DNA of 64,000 nucleotides from assembly GCF_001598255.1 (NCBI RefSeq), contig NZ_BCYP01000007.1, forward strand, positions 84,817-148,816. Direction: 5' to 3'. Source of the DNA: Mitsuaria chitosanitabida ATCC BAA-476 = NBRC 102408 (GTDB taxonomy: Bacteria > Pseudomonadota > Gammaproteobacteria > Burkholderiales > Burkholderiaceae_C). The translations under genes and the position numbers were made by a program. Below the pieces are notes generated by a model. That model made no database searches. It was not told the origin of the DNA and saw only the letters and a list, made by a program, of their open reading frames with translations. Numbering within the stretch: position 1 is the first letter of the stretch; each line of letters opens with the position of its first letter. This document shows, one piece after another, positions 39,482-48,279 of the stretch.

Positions 39482-41194
39482 ATGACGCGTGTGGTCACCC
39501 CCCGTCCCGAGAACGCGGACGTGCAGTACAGCCATTGGCCGCAGCGGCTGCCGCGGCGCCTGGCGATCCCGGCCACCTCGCTGTGGTTCAACCTGGCGGT
39601 GGCCGCGACGCGCTACCCGGACAAGGCGGCGACGCAGTTCCTCGGCGCGTCGCTGAGCTACGGCGAGATGCGCCGCCAGGCCGAGGCGCTGGCCGGCTGG
39701 CTCCAGGCGCAGGGCGTGGGCAAGGGCGACCGCGTCGCGCTGTTCATGCAGAACTGCCCGCAGTACCTGATCGCCTTCTACGCGGTGAACCGCGCCGATG
39801 CCGTGGTCGTGCCGGTCAACCCGATGAACCGCGAGGACGAGTTCGGCCATTACCTGACCGATCCCGAGACCAAGGTCGTGATCTGCAGCGGCGAGCTCTC
39901 GGGCATCGTCGCCAAGGCGGCGGAGCGGCTGCCGCAGGCGCAGCGCCCGCGCGCGATCCTGGTGACCCAGTACTGGCAGATGCTGCCCGAGGGCGGCCCC
40001 GATGCGGACTGCGGCGCGCCCGAGCCGATGCGCGCCTGGCTGACCGCCCGTCACGAGCTGCCGCCCGGCGCCACCGACTGGCGCGAGGCGCTGTCCGCCG
40101 GCCTGGTGCCGGGGCCGCACACCGCGGGTCCCGACGACATGGCGATGCTCCCCTACACCTCGGGGACGACGGGACTGCCCAAGGGCTGCGTGCACACCAA
40201 CGCGACGCTGATGTCCAACAGCTGCGGCGGCTGCCAGTGGGGCTACGCGAGCGCCGAATCGGTGGGTCTGGCGGTGGTGCCGATGTTCCACATCACCGGC
40301 ACGCTGTACGGGGTGCTGGGGCCGGTCTTCACCGGGATGACGCTGGTGATCATGCCGCGCTGGGATCGCGAGCTCTGCGGCCGCCTGATCTCGCGGCATC
40401 AGGTCACGCACTGGACCTGCATCCCGACGATGATCATCGATCTCTTCGCCAGCCCCAACTACCGCAGCTTCGACCTGACCAGCCTGCGCTACCTGAGCGG
40501 CGGTGGCGCGGCCATGCCCAAGGCGGTGGCCGAACGACTGCTGGAGGAGTTCGGCCTGACCTTCGCCGAGGGCTACGGCCTGACCGAGACCGCCGCCCCC
40601 AGCCACGGCAATCCGCCCGAGCGCGCCAAGCTGCAATGCCTGGGCATCCCGATCTTCGGCGTGGACTCGCGCATCGTCGATCCGACGACGCTGGAGGAAC
40701 TGCCCGTCGGCGAGGTGGGCGAGATCATCACGCACGGGCCGATGGTCTTCCACGGCTACTGGCAGCAGCCCGAGGCGACCGACGCCGCCTTCGTCGAGCT
40801 CGACGGCAAGCGCTTCTTCCGCACCGGCGACCTGGGGCGCATGGACGAGGAGGGCTACTTCTTCATCACCGACCGGCTCAAGCGGATGATCAACGCGAGC
40901 GGCTACAAGGTCTGGCCGTCCGAGGTCGAGATGCTGCTGTATCGCCATCCGGCGGTGCAGGAGGCCTGCGTGATCGCGGCCAAGGACGCGTACCGCGGCG
41001 AGACCGTCAAGGCCGTCGTGGTGCTGCGGGCCGAGGCCAAGGGCAAGACCACCGACAAGGACATCGTCGACTGGGCCCATGAGCACATGGCCGCCTACAA
41101 GGCGCCGCGCATCGTCGAGTTCGTCGAGACCTTGCCCAAGTCGGGCAGCGGCAAGGTGATGTGGCGCCTGCTGCAGGAGCAGGAACCGAAGTGA
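39482..41194 (+). CDS. Acyl-CoA synthetase, AMP-dependent (long-chain fatty acid type)
   Basis: A 570-residue member of the ANL superfamily that activates a carboxylic acid with ATP and joins it to coenzyme A. The P-loop-like motif YTSGTTGLPKGC lies at 225-236. AEGYGLTETAA is the second core motif, the hinge ITDRLKRMINASGYKVWP contains the adenylate-binding Asp and Lys, and KSGSGKVMWR near the end carries the catalytic Lys (about 558). The substrate is unknown: similar proteins act on long-chain or aromatic acids. It is preceded by a clear ribosome site and followed by a terminator. Confidence 0.92.
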   Translation: MTRVVTPRPENADVQYSHWPQRLPRRLAIPATSLWFNLAVAATRYPDKAATQFLGASLSYGEMRRQAEALAGWLQAQGVGKGDRVALFMQNCPQYLIAFYAVNRADAVVVPVNPMNREDEFGHYLTDPETKVVICSGELSGIVAKAAERLPQAQRPRAILVTQYWQMLPEGGPDADCGAPEPMRAWLTARHELPPGATDWREALSAGLVPGPHTAGPDDMAMLPYTSGTTGLPKGCVHTNATLMSNSCGGCQWGYASAESVGLAVVPMFHITGTLYGVLGPVFTGMTLVIMPRWDRELCGRLISRHQVTHWTCIPTMIIDLFASPNYRSFDLTSLRYLSGGGAAMPKAVAERLLEEFGLTFAEGYGLTETAAPSHGNPPERAKLQCLGIPIFGVDSRIVDPTTLEELPVGEVGEIITHGPMVFHGYWQQPEATDAAFVELDGKRFFRTGDLGRMDEEGYFFITDRLKRMINASGYKVWPSEVEMLLYRHPAVQEACVIAAKDAYRGETVKAVVVLRAEAKGKTTDKDIVDWAHEHMAAYKAPRIVEFVETLPKSGSGKVMWRLLQEQEPK

Positions 41195-41239
41195 GGCCTG
41201 GCGCCCCGCGGCGCCTCCCCCGAAAGTCGTCCCCCCTCG

Positions 41240-41263
41240 CGCCCCTCCCCGGAGGGGCGTTTT
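41240..41263 (+). terminator. Terminator of the acyl-CoA ligase gene
   Basis: CGCCCCTCC and GGAGGGGCG pair with a 2-base loop region and are followed by TTTTG, 45 bases past the stop codon. The next small gene therefore probably has its own transcript. Confidence 0.8.
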
Positions 41264-41304
41264 GCGTCTGGCGTGGCGATCCCGTCCGGCAGAGACTGGT
41301 CGGC

Positions 41305-41577
41305 ATGAACACATCACCTGTCCAAGCCATTGACCCGGCATCGCGCTCTGCCGACCATCCGGTCCTCGCCATCAAGGTGGCCCAGCTGGAGACGACCGTG
41401 GACCACGTCACGACCGACATGAACGAGCTCAAGACGGAGCTGCGCGAGTTCCGCAAGGAGGTCCGCGCGGACATCATGGCCATCCGCACGCACGACTTCC
41501 GACTGATCTTCGGCGCCTTGATCGCGGTCACGCTGGGCCTGGCCACGCTGATGGCCAGGACCTTCCACTGGATCTGA
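41305..41577 (+). CDS. Small coiled-coil protein with a C-terminal membrane anchor
   Basis: A 90-residue product from ATG 41305. After a polar start, residues 22-62 form a strongly predicted coiled coil (heptads in IKVAQLETTVDHVTTDMNEL and on through LKTELREFRKEV). A single membrane helix follows (about 67-84, LIFGALIAVTLGLATLMA) and a short HWI end. The layout resembles XhlA/DUF1640-like tail-anchored proteins, but I do not recognise a specific family. It is too short for a confident function. Codon use matches its neighbours. Confidence 0.6.
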   Translation: MNTSPVQAIDPASRSADHPVLAIKVAQLETTVDHVTTDMNELKTELREFRKEVRADIMAIRTHDFRLIFGALIAVTLGLATLMARTFHWI

Positions 41578-41637
41578 CCCCGGCCGGATCGGACGGGATC
41601 GAGTCGGGGCGGGGCCGGACGGCGTCCGGCTCAGGGC

Positions 41638-42486
41638 TCAGAAACGTGAGCCGGGCTGCTTCAGGAACTCGATCTCCTCCGGCGTGCTCGCGCGGCCGAG
41701 GATCTCGTTGCGATGGGGGAAACGGCCGAAGCGCGCGATGACCTCGCGGTGCCGGCGCGCATAGTCCAGCGCATCGGCCAGGCGCGCGTCCTCGGCGGCC
41801 AGCGCCTCGAAGGTCGCGACGCTGCGGTCCTGCATCGGCAGGTCCTCGGCGTGCTCCAGCGGCATGGCCGCGAACCAGCGCTCCAGCGGGCCAAGCTCCT
41901 GCGCGCGCGGCAGCAGGTGCAGCGCGGCCTCCAGCGCCAGCGCGTCACCCGCGAAGGCGCGTGGCGTGTCGCGATGGATGTTGCGGGTGAACTGTTCCAG
42001 CACGACGATGCGCGCCAGCGCACCCCAGGCCGTCGAGTCCCACTCGCGCAGACCGCCCGCCAAGGCCTGGTCGACCACGGCGCCAAAGCGATCGCGCAGG
42101 TGCGCGTCGAAGCTCGGGTCCTTCCTGAACCACTGCATCAGCACCTGGCCGTCGTGCTCGCCGCCTGGCGCGCCGAACCACTCGTTCAGCACGCGTTGCG
42201 CGGGCGCGGGCGTCAACAGCCGCTGCCAGCGCGGATGGTGCTGCAGCCAGTGCCGCACATAGCTGCAGCCGGGCACCAGTTGCAGGGGGAAGCCCGCCAG
42301 CCAGCGCGCGGCCGTCTCCACCAGCGCCGAGGCCAGCCCTTGCCCGCGCAGCTGCGCCGGCACGCCGGTGTGGGTGATGATCAGCTGCTCGCCGTGGCGC
42401 TCATAGTCCAGGCGGCATTGCAGTCCGGGTTGCGGCTGGGCAAGAAAGCATCGTGCATCGGGCAGATGCTGGATCACGAAATTCAC
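41638..42486 (-). CDS. Fusion of a GNAT (Acetyltransf_CG-like) domain and a DUF924 domain
   Basis: The GTG start at 42486 overlaps the stop of the peptidase gene (GTGA) and gives 282 residues. Residues 1-92 look like a small GNAT acetyltransferase with LIITHTGVPAQLRGQGLASALV (acetyl-CoA loop RGQGLA near 47-52) and CSYVRHWLQHHPRW, as in the YjdJ type. From about 97 to the end is a DUF924 domain: VLNEWFG, QWFRKDPSFDAHLRDRFG, IVVLEQFTRNIHRDTPRAFA and RFPHRNEILGR. DUF924 proteins are usually stand-alone and of unknown function. The fusion in one continuous frame suggests linked activities. No catalytic role can be assigned. Confidence 0.8.
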   Translation of the reverse strand: MNFVIQHLPDARCFLAQPQPGLQCRLDYERHGEQLIITHTGVPAQLRGQGLASALVETAARWLAGFPLQLVPGCSYVRHWLQHHPRWQRLLTPAPAQRVLNEWFGAPGGEHDGQVLMQWFRKDPSFDAHLRDRFGAVVDQALAGGLREWDSTAWGALARIVVLEQFTRNIHRDTPRAFAGDALALEAALHLLPRAQELGPLERWFAAMPLEHAEDLPMQDRSVATFEALAAEDARLADALDYARRHREVIARFGRFPHRNEILGRASTPEEIEFLKQPGSRF

Positions 42487-44681
42487 GTCGCATCTCCACG
42501 CTGGGCCTCCCTGCCGAGTTGTAGCCACAAATAGCTGAATTCGAGGGCTTGCAAGAGCGCGCGCTGCTGGTTGTCCGCCGCGCCGCCATGGCCGCCCTCG
42601 ATGTTTTCGTAATAGAAGCACGCCTGGCCCAGGGCCTGCATGCAGGCCGCCATTTTCCTCGCGTGGCCGGGGTGCACGCGGTCGTCGCGCGTCGAGGTGG
42701 CGAAGAGCGCCCGCGGATAGCGCACGCCGGCCTTGAGCTGCTGGTACGGGCTGTAGGCCGCGATGTGCGCCCAGTCCTGCGGATCGTCCGGATCGCCGTA
42801 CTCGGCGATCCAGGAGGCGCCGGCCAGCAGCAGGTGGTAGCGCTTCATGTCCAGCAGCGGTACCTGGCACACGACCGCGCCGAAGAGCTCCGGCCGTTGC
42901 ACCATGCAGGCGCCCACCAGCAGCCCGCCGTTGCTGCCGCCCTGGATGCCCAGCTGCGCCGGCGTGGTCAGGCCGCGTTCGATCAGGTCCTCGGCCACGG
43001 CGATGAAGTCGTCGAAGCTGCGCTGCTTGTGCGCCAGCGTCGCGGCCTGGTGCCAGCGCGGGCCGTACTCGCCACCGCCCCGGATGTTGGCCACGACCAA
43101 CTGCCCGCCGCGCGTCAGCCAGGCGCGTCCGTTGACGCCCGAGTACCACGGCTGCAGCGAGACCTCGAAACCCCCGTAGCCGTAGAGCAGCGTGGGCATC
43201 GGCGTCGCCGGCCCGTGTCCGTGTCCATGCGCCGACTTGGCGGCGGCCTCGTCGTGCCCACCCGGTCCGATGACGAAGTAGGGGATGCTCTCGCCGTCCG
43301 CGCTGGTGGCGAAGAACTGCCGCACCGACAGCCCGGTCGCGTCGAACTGCGCGCCGCGCTGCTTGAGCGGCTCGCGCTCGTCGCTGCCGGCGCGGGCCAG
43401 GCTCACGCTGTCGGGGCTGAGGAAGTCGGCGTAATGCAGCAGGTAGTCGTCGCCCAGCGGGTCCTCGCCCAGCTCGGGATCGTGCAGGCCCTGCAGCCCC
43501 AGCGTGCCGGGGAAGGGCGCCTTGACCTGGCGCAGCACCGGCGGATGGCGGCGCAGGTCCCACTCCTCGAGCCGGCTGGCCACGTGCTCGCTGACGTTGA
43601 GCAGCAGGTGATGGCGCGTGAGCTCGTAGTCCTCCAGCGAGCGGCCCGCCGTCGGCGAGAACATCACCCGCAGGTGCTTGTCATGGCGCTTGTCGTGATG
43701 CTCGCCGCGCCAGAACTCGGCCTCCTCGAGCAGCAGCAGCGAGCCCGCCGGATAGGTCGGTCCGTGCGGGATGGCCCAGTCGCTGCGCGGGCGCAGCAGC
43801 ATCCACGGGCCGTCCAGATGGACGCTCATGTCGCTGGGCAGGTCGATGGGGATGAACTGGCCGTCGCGCCACAGGAAGCGCGCCGCGTTGTAGAAGTCCA
43901 GCTCGCGGCTGAAGACGACCCGCTCGTGGCCCGGCGTGCGGTCCACCGACACCAGCACCGACACATCGTGGGTCTCGCCCTCGAAGATCACGGGCGCGGC
44001 CTCCAGCGGCGTGCCGCGCGACCAGCGCCGGATCTGGCGCGGGTAGCCGGAGTCGGTCAGCGAGTCCGGTCCGAAGTCGCTGCCCACCAGCAGCGTGTCG
44101 GCGTCCAGCCATTCGACGTCGCTCTTGGCCTCGGGCACGAGGAAGCCGCCTTCGGACGGGGGGATGAAGCGCAGCGTCTCCAGGTCGAATTCACGCAGCT
44201 CATGCGCGTCGGCGCCGCCGTCCGACAGGGACACCAGGCAGCGCCGGTAGTCCGGCGCCAGCGCGGTCGCGCCATGGAAGACCCAGCCGCGACCCTCGGC
44301 CCGGCCCAGCGCGTCCACGTCCAGCACCAGACGCCAGGGCGGCTCGGCCAGCTTGAACTCGGCCAGCGTGCAGCGCCGCCACAGGCCGCGCGGATGGGCC
44401 TCGTCCTGCCACAGGTTGTAGAGCCAGTCCCCGCGCCGCGCCACATGCGGGATGCGGTCGCGCGCGTTGAGCACCTGCAGCAGCTCGGCGTACAGCGTCT
44501 CGAACTCGGGCCGCGCCTTCAGCGTGGCGAGCGTCTCCTCGTTGCGCGCGCGCACCCAGTCCAGCGCGCGCTCGCCCTCGGGGCCTTCCAGCGCCTCGAG
44601 CCACAGGAAGGGATCGTCCGACCCGGCGTCGTCGTGGGAGGCGGGAGCGCCGGTCGGGGAATGCGGATCTGCGTGCTGCAC
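42483..44681 (-). CDS. Prolyl oligopeptidase family serine peptidase (S9, oligopeptidase B-like)
   Basis: A 732-residue cytoplasmic-looking peptidase without a signal peptide. The N-terminal two thirds form the beta-propeller gate after an opening DDPFLWLEALEG typical of S9A. The alpha/beta hydrolase domain has YGYGGFEVSLQP, NIRGGGEYGP, nucleophile Ser 583 in GGSNGGL, Asp 666/667 in RDDRVHPGHARK and His 698 in EGGHGG, so the triad is intact. Such enzymes cut short peptides after Pro or basic residues; the specificity is not settled here. A GNAT-DUF924 gene overlaps its end by four bases. Confidence 0.92.
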   Translation of the reverse strand: MQHADPHSPTGAPASHDDAGSDDPFLWLEALEGPEGERALDWVRARNEETLATLKARPEFETLYAELLQVLNARDRIPHVARRGDWLYNLWQDEAHPRGLWRRCTLAEFKLAEPPWRLVLDVDALGRAEGRGWVFHGATALAPDYRRCLVSLSDGGADAHELREFDLETLRFIPPSEGGFLVPEAKSDVEWLDADTLLVGSDFGPDSLTDSGYPRQIRRWSRGTPLEAAPVIFEGETHDVSVLVSVDRTPGHERVVFSRELDFYNAARFLWRDGQFIPIDLPSDMSVHLDGPWMLLRPRSDWAIPHGPTYPAGSLLLLEEAEFWRGEHHDKRHDKHLRVMFSPTAGRSLEDYELTRHHLLLNVSEHVASRLEEWDLRRHPPVLRQVKAPFPGTLGLQGLHDPELGEDPLGDDYLLHYADFLSPDSVSLARAGSDEREPLKQRGAQFDATGLSVRQFFATSADGESIPYFVIGPGGHDEAAAKSAHGHGHGPATPMPTLLYGYGGFEVSLQPWYSGVNGRAWLTRGGQLVVANIRGGGEYGPRWHQAATLAHKQRSFDDFIAVAEDLIERGLTTPAQLGIQGGSNGGLLVGACMVQRPELFGAVVCQVPLLDMKRYHLLLAGASWIAEYGDPDDPQDWAHIAAYSPYQQLKAGVRYPRALFATSTRDDRVHPGHARKMAACMQALGQACFYYENIEGGHGGAADNQQRALLQALEFSYLWLQLGREAQRGDAT

Positions 44682-44754
44682 AACGGTCTCCTGATCGGGG
44701 TCGGCACGGCAGGGGCCGTGCCCGGGGGGCGCCTGGCGCGCGGGGGCGGAGGGC

Positions 44755-45315
44755 TTACTCCTCGGCTTCCTTCACCAGCTGCGGCGTGATCTCGACGCTG
44801 CCCTTGTCGGTGCTGACGTAGGCGGTGCCGTCCTGGATGCTGACCTGCCATTGCATGCCGCGCTCGGCCAGCGCCGCCAGCGCCTGCGACTGCTCCGCCG
44901 GAATCTGCCACACCGCCAGCTTGGGCGTGCGTTGCAACTTGTTCTGGATGCCCGCCCACCAGACCGGCTGGCTGGACGCGTAGCCGATCACGGTGACGCG
45001 GTCGGCCCGGCCGTGGGCCTGGCGCAGTCGGCGCTCGTCGGGCTGGCCCAGCTCGATCCAGTGCACCACGTCGCCGGTCAGGTCCAGTTGCCACAGCGGC
45101 GGCTCGTCGACGTCCGACAGGCCCTTGCTGAACTCCAGCTTGCCGCGCAGGTCGTCGGCCGGCAGGTGCAGCGCGTAGGCCAGGATGCGGATCATCATGC
45201 GCTCGTCCGTCTCCGACGGATGGCGGGCGACGGTGAGGTTGTGCTCGCCGTAGACATGGCGGTCCATGTCGGAGATCTGCAGCTGGGCTTTGTGGATGGT
45301 GGCCTTGAGCGCCAT
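44755..45315 (-). CDS. yaeQ: YaeQ family protein
   Basis: 186 residues beginning MALKATIHKAQLQISDMDRH, the family signature, with LTVARHPSETDERMMIRILAYAL, the WIELGQPDERRLRQA block and IPAEQSQALAALAER. YaeQ has a PD-(D/E)XK nuclease-like fold (seen in the E. coli and Pseudomonas structures), with the acidic residues of that core in SETDERM and IELGQPDE. The cellular role is not established. It is divergent from a secreted coiled-coil gene 273 bases away. Confidence 0.93.
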   Translation of the reverse strand: MALKATIHKAQLQISDMDRHVYGEHNLTVARHPSETDERMMIRILAYALHLPADDLRGKLEFSKGLSDVDEPPLWQLDLTGDVVHWIELGQPDERRLRQAHGRADRVTVIGYASSQPVWWAGIQNKLQRTPKLAVWQIPAEQSQALAALAERGMQWQVSIQDGTAYVSTDKGSVEITPQLVKEAEE

Positions 45316-45588
45316 GGTCGGGATTCGCGGTGAGGCGGGCAGGGGGCGGCATGCGACATGCCGGCATCCCGCCCGATTGGAACGGAGGCCGCCCGCGTCC
45401 TCGGACGCGGAAACGACTTGAAGCCGCGCATTATCCGGGTCGTGGCATCATGCCGACCGCGCCGCCCGGCCCCGGCTGGGCGAGCTCCGCAGGCCGCCGC
45501 CCGCGCGGACCCGATCCGGGCCCCACGGCGGCCGACGTACCGACGAGACTCGGCGCCCATCCGGCGCCTCGACCCGAGAGCACCCCAC

Positions 45589-46272
45589 ATGAACACACTC
45601 CGCACCTCCGTCGCCGTGGCCGTCCTGCTGGCCAGCGGCCTGGCCGTCGCCCAGACCTCGGGCACCGCCAAGCAGCCGGCCAAGCCGGCCGCCCAGAGCG
45701 CCGCGCCCGCCGCCAAGCCCAGCAAGGGCAAGCTGATGACGCGCGACGAACTGCGCGCCTGCATGGCCACCAACCAGGACATCGAGGATCAGGCCGGCAA
45801 GCTCAAGACCCGCCAGGCCGAGGTGCTGAAGGAACGCGACGACCTGAAGGCGATGAAGGAGCAGTCCTCCAAGGCCGACGGCGACCTGCAAGCCCAGCAG
45901 TCCGCGCTCAAGACCGAGATCGACGCGACCAACGCCGCCGGCGAGGAACTCAAGGCCAACGCGTCCAAGATGGAGAAGGCCGAGCTGAAGACCAAGCAGG
46001 ACGAGTTCAACGCCCGCGCCGCCGCGCTGCAGACCAAGATCGACGCGTTCAACACCGCGCTGCGCGCCGCGCGCGAGGACAACGCCAAGGCCGTGGACGC
46101 CTACAACAGCCGCGTCGACGCCTTCCAGAAGCACACCGACGAGTACAACGAGGCCGTCGAGGACCTGGCGGACAAGCGCAACGAGTGGAAGCTCAAGTGC
46201 GGCAACCGTTCCTACGACGAGAACGACGAGATCGCGATCAAGAAGGAAAACGCCGCCGCCGGCAAGAAGTGA
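45589..46272 (+). CDS. Secreted coiled-coil protein of unknown function
   Basis: A 227-residue precursor with a Sec signal peptide (1-21, ending GLAVAQ). A Pro/Ala/Lys linker leads to MTRDELRACMATNQDIEDQ, then a long helix (about 65-200) rich in Ala, Lys, Glu and Asp that is predicted to be a coiled coil. A short C-terminal part has KLKCGNRSYDENDEIAIKKE. Two cysteines (in RACMAT and KLKCGN) lie at either end of the helix and could form a disulfide clamp. I do not recognise a named family. It is convergent with the nucleotidase gene across a palindromic terminator. Confidence 0.7.
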   Translation: MNTLRTSVAVAVLLASGLAVAQTSGTAKQPAKPAAQSAAPAAKPSKGKLMTRDELRACMATNQDIEDQAGKLKTRQAEVLKERDDLKAMKEQSSKADGDLQAQQSALKTEIDATNAAGEELKANASKMEKAELKTKQDEFNARAAALQTKIDAFNTALRAAREDNAKAVDAYNSRVDAFQKHTDEYNEAVEDLADKRNEWKLKCGNRSYDENDEIAIKKENAAAGKK

Positions 46273-46346
46273 GGCGCCGTCGCGGCGCGCCGTCCGGTGA
46301 GGGCGGCGGCGCCGCGCGCCTGAGGCGGCCTCGATGCCGCCATGAG

Positions 46347-46370
46347 GAAGAGGCCCCGCGGGGCCTCTTC
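46347..46370. terminator. Palindromic bidirectional terminator
   Basis: GAAG-AGGCCCCGCGGGGCCT-CTTC is a perfect palindrome between convergent genes, with GCTTTGG following on the plus strand. It has the same 16-base core as the element at 21148-21175. Confidence 0.7.
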
Positions 46371-46395
46371 GCTTTGGAGCCGGGGACGGGCCGGC

Positions 46396-48177
46396 TCAGT
46401 CGTCCTTGCCGTCGTCGACGCGGGTCACGCGGTCCAGCGCGGTCGGCGTGACGCGGGTCGCCCCGTGGGCCTTGAAGTAGCCCTCCAGCGCGTCGACCGC
46501 CATCGGGCCGGCCTGCACGAAACGCGCCTGCGAGAACACGGTGAAGCCATCCCCGCCCACTTGCAGGAAGTCGTTGATCGCCACGCGCAGCGTCTGCGTC
46601 GGCGTCACCGGCCGGCCGTCCAGCATCAGGCTGCCCGGCACCAGGCGCGCGCCCACCGGGCGGCGCTTGTCCCAGCGGTAGCTCAGGCCCTGCGAGACCT
46701 GCAGCGCCAGGAACTTGCTGTCGTTCGCCTGCCATTGCTGCTCCAGCACCTGGCGCAACTGCTCGCCGCTCATCTCGACCACGACCAGCGCGTTGGAGAA
46801 GGGCAGGGTCGCGAACAGGTCGCCGAAGGTGACGTGGTCGTCGTCGCGGTGAATGATGCCGGTGCGCACGCCGCCGACATTGGTGAAGGCGATCTGCGCG
46901 CCGCCGTTCTCCGGCGAGCGCATCGCCGCCAGCATCGAGTCCGCCACCAGCTGACCCACGGTCGAGCCGCCGCCGGCGTTCTTGTCCTCGCCTTCCTTGC
47001 TCACGGCCTTGGACAGGAAGCCCACCGGCCGGTCGATCAGCGGCTGCGCGACACGCTGGTAGCTGTCGATCAGCAGGGTCTGGCGCGGATCCTTGGCCAG
47101 CTCGGGACGCACGACGACGTTGTCCGCCCGGGCCTCGAGCAGGCGGCCGCTGGCGCGGTCCAGGCGCAGGTCGATCTCGGTGACCAGGGTGCCGTACTTG
47201 TCGCCGCTGGTGACCAGGCGGTCGTCGATGCGGCAGTTGTAGGCGCGGTGCGTATGGCCCGACACGATCAGCCCGACGCGCTTGTCCAGCTTCTTGACGA
47301 TGTCGACGATGGGGCCGGAGATGCCCGGGCATTCGTTGTAGCCGCCGGTGGGCGAGCCGCCCTCGTGGATCAGCACGACGAAGGTATGCACGCCCTGGCG
47401 CTCGAGCTCGGGCACCAGGCGGTTGACGGTCTCGGCCTCGTCGTCGAAGCGCACGCCCGCGATGGCGCGCGGGCTCACCAGCTCCGGCGTGCCCTTGAGC
47501 GTCAAGCCGATGAAGCCGATGGACACGCCCTCGAAGCGCTTGATCGCGTAGGCCGGCAGGATGGACTGGCCGGTCTTCTGGTCGATGGAGGAGGCGGCCA
47601 GGTACTGGTATCTGGCGCCCTTGAACTCGGTCGGCCCCTTGCAGCCGTCGGTCGGGTGGCAGCCGCCGCGCTGCTTGCGCAGCAGCTCGGCCACGCCCTG
47701 GTCGAACTCGTGGTTGCCCACCGAGGCGACGTCCAGACCCATCATGCCCAGCGACTCGATGGTGGGCTCGTCATGGAACAGGGCCGACAGCAGCGGGCTG
47801 GCGCCCACCAGGTCGCCCGCGGCGACGAAGACGTGGTTCGGGTTCTTGGCCTTGATCTGCGCGACCAGGGTGGCCATGCGCTCGGCGCCGCCGGCGGCGA
47901 CCGTGACCTTGTTGTCCGGGTTCTGCGGATCGGCCAGCTTGATGCCGCCGACGGGCGGCATCAGGTTGCCGTGGAAGTCGTTGATCGCCAGCACCTTGAC
48001 GGCCACCGCGCCGGTGGCCGCGGGCTTGGCCGGGGCGCTCGCGCCCAGCGTGGGCGGCAGCGGGGCCGGGCCGGACGAGGTCGAGGTGGGGCTCAGCGAG
48101 CCGCAGGCGGCCAGCAGCGCGGCGCTCAGCAGCAGCGAGAGCGCGCCCAGCGGGCGGCGGACGAAGGGACGGTTCAT
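46396..48177 (-). CDS. 5'-nucleotidase family lipoprotein (UshA-like metallophosphatase)
   Basis: 593 residues. A lipoprotein signal peptide with lipobox LAAC puts the lipidated Cys at 25, so it is anchored in the periplasm or outer membrane. The metallophosphatase domain shows all metal motifs: NDFHGNL, AAGDLVGASPLL, GNHEFDQG, VLIHEGG and SGHTHRAYNC. The C-terminal substrate domain has NVGGVRTGI, FATLPFSNALVVVEMSG and NDFLQVGGDGFTVF. The family dephosphorylates nucleotides or 2',3'-cyclic nucleotides outside the cytoplasm to salvage nucleosides. The exact substrate is not known. A nicotinamide riboside uptake pair lies directly upstream on the same strand. Confidence 0.93.
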   Translation of the reverse strand: MNRPFVRRPLGALSLLLSAALLAACGSLSPTSTSSGPAPLPPTLGASAPAKPAATGAVAVKVLAINDFHGNLMPPVGGIKLADPQNPDNKVTVAAGGAERMATLVAQIKAKNPNHVFVAAGDLVGASPLLSALFHDEPTIESLGMMGLDVASVGNHEFDQGVAELLRKQRGGCHPTDGCKGPTEFKGARYQYLAASSIDQKTGQSILPAYAIKRFEGVSIGFIGLTLKGTPELVSPRAIAGVRFDDEAETVNRLVPELERQGVHTFVVLIHEGGSPTGGYNECPGISGPIVDIVKKLDKRVGLIVSGHTHRAYNCRIDDRLVTSGDKYGTLVTEIDLRLDRASGRLLEARADNVVVRPELAKDPRQTLLIDSYQRVAQPLIDRPVGFLSKAVSKEGEDKNAGGGSTVGQLVADSMLAAMRSPENGGAQIAFTNVGGVRTGIIHRDDDHVTFGDLFATLPFSNALVVVEMSGEQLRQVLEQQWQANDSKFLALQVSQGLSYRWDKRRPVGARLVPGSLMLDGRPVTPTQTLRVAINDFLQVGGDGFTVFSQARFVQAGPMAVDALEGYFKAHGATRVTPTALDRVTRVDDGKDD

Positions 48178-48279
48178 CGGGGAGGCTCCAAAAACCCGGA
48201 ATACGGCGGTCGCAAATGTTTGCGGACGCGGAACGGCGGATTGTGCCTCGCGACTTTGGCGGAACCGTGAGGGCCGCGT

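Noticed and set aside
48211..48224. Short dyad CGCAAA-TG-TTTGCG upstream of the nucleotidase lipoprotein
   Set aside because: Only 6-bp arms and no matching promoter elements, so chance cannot be excluded.
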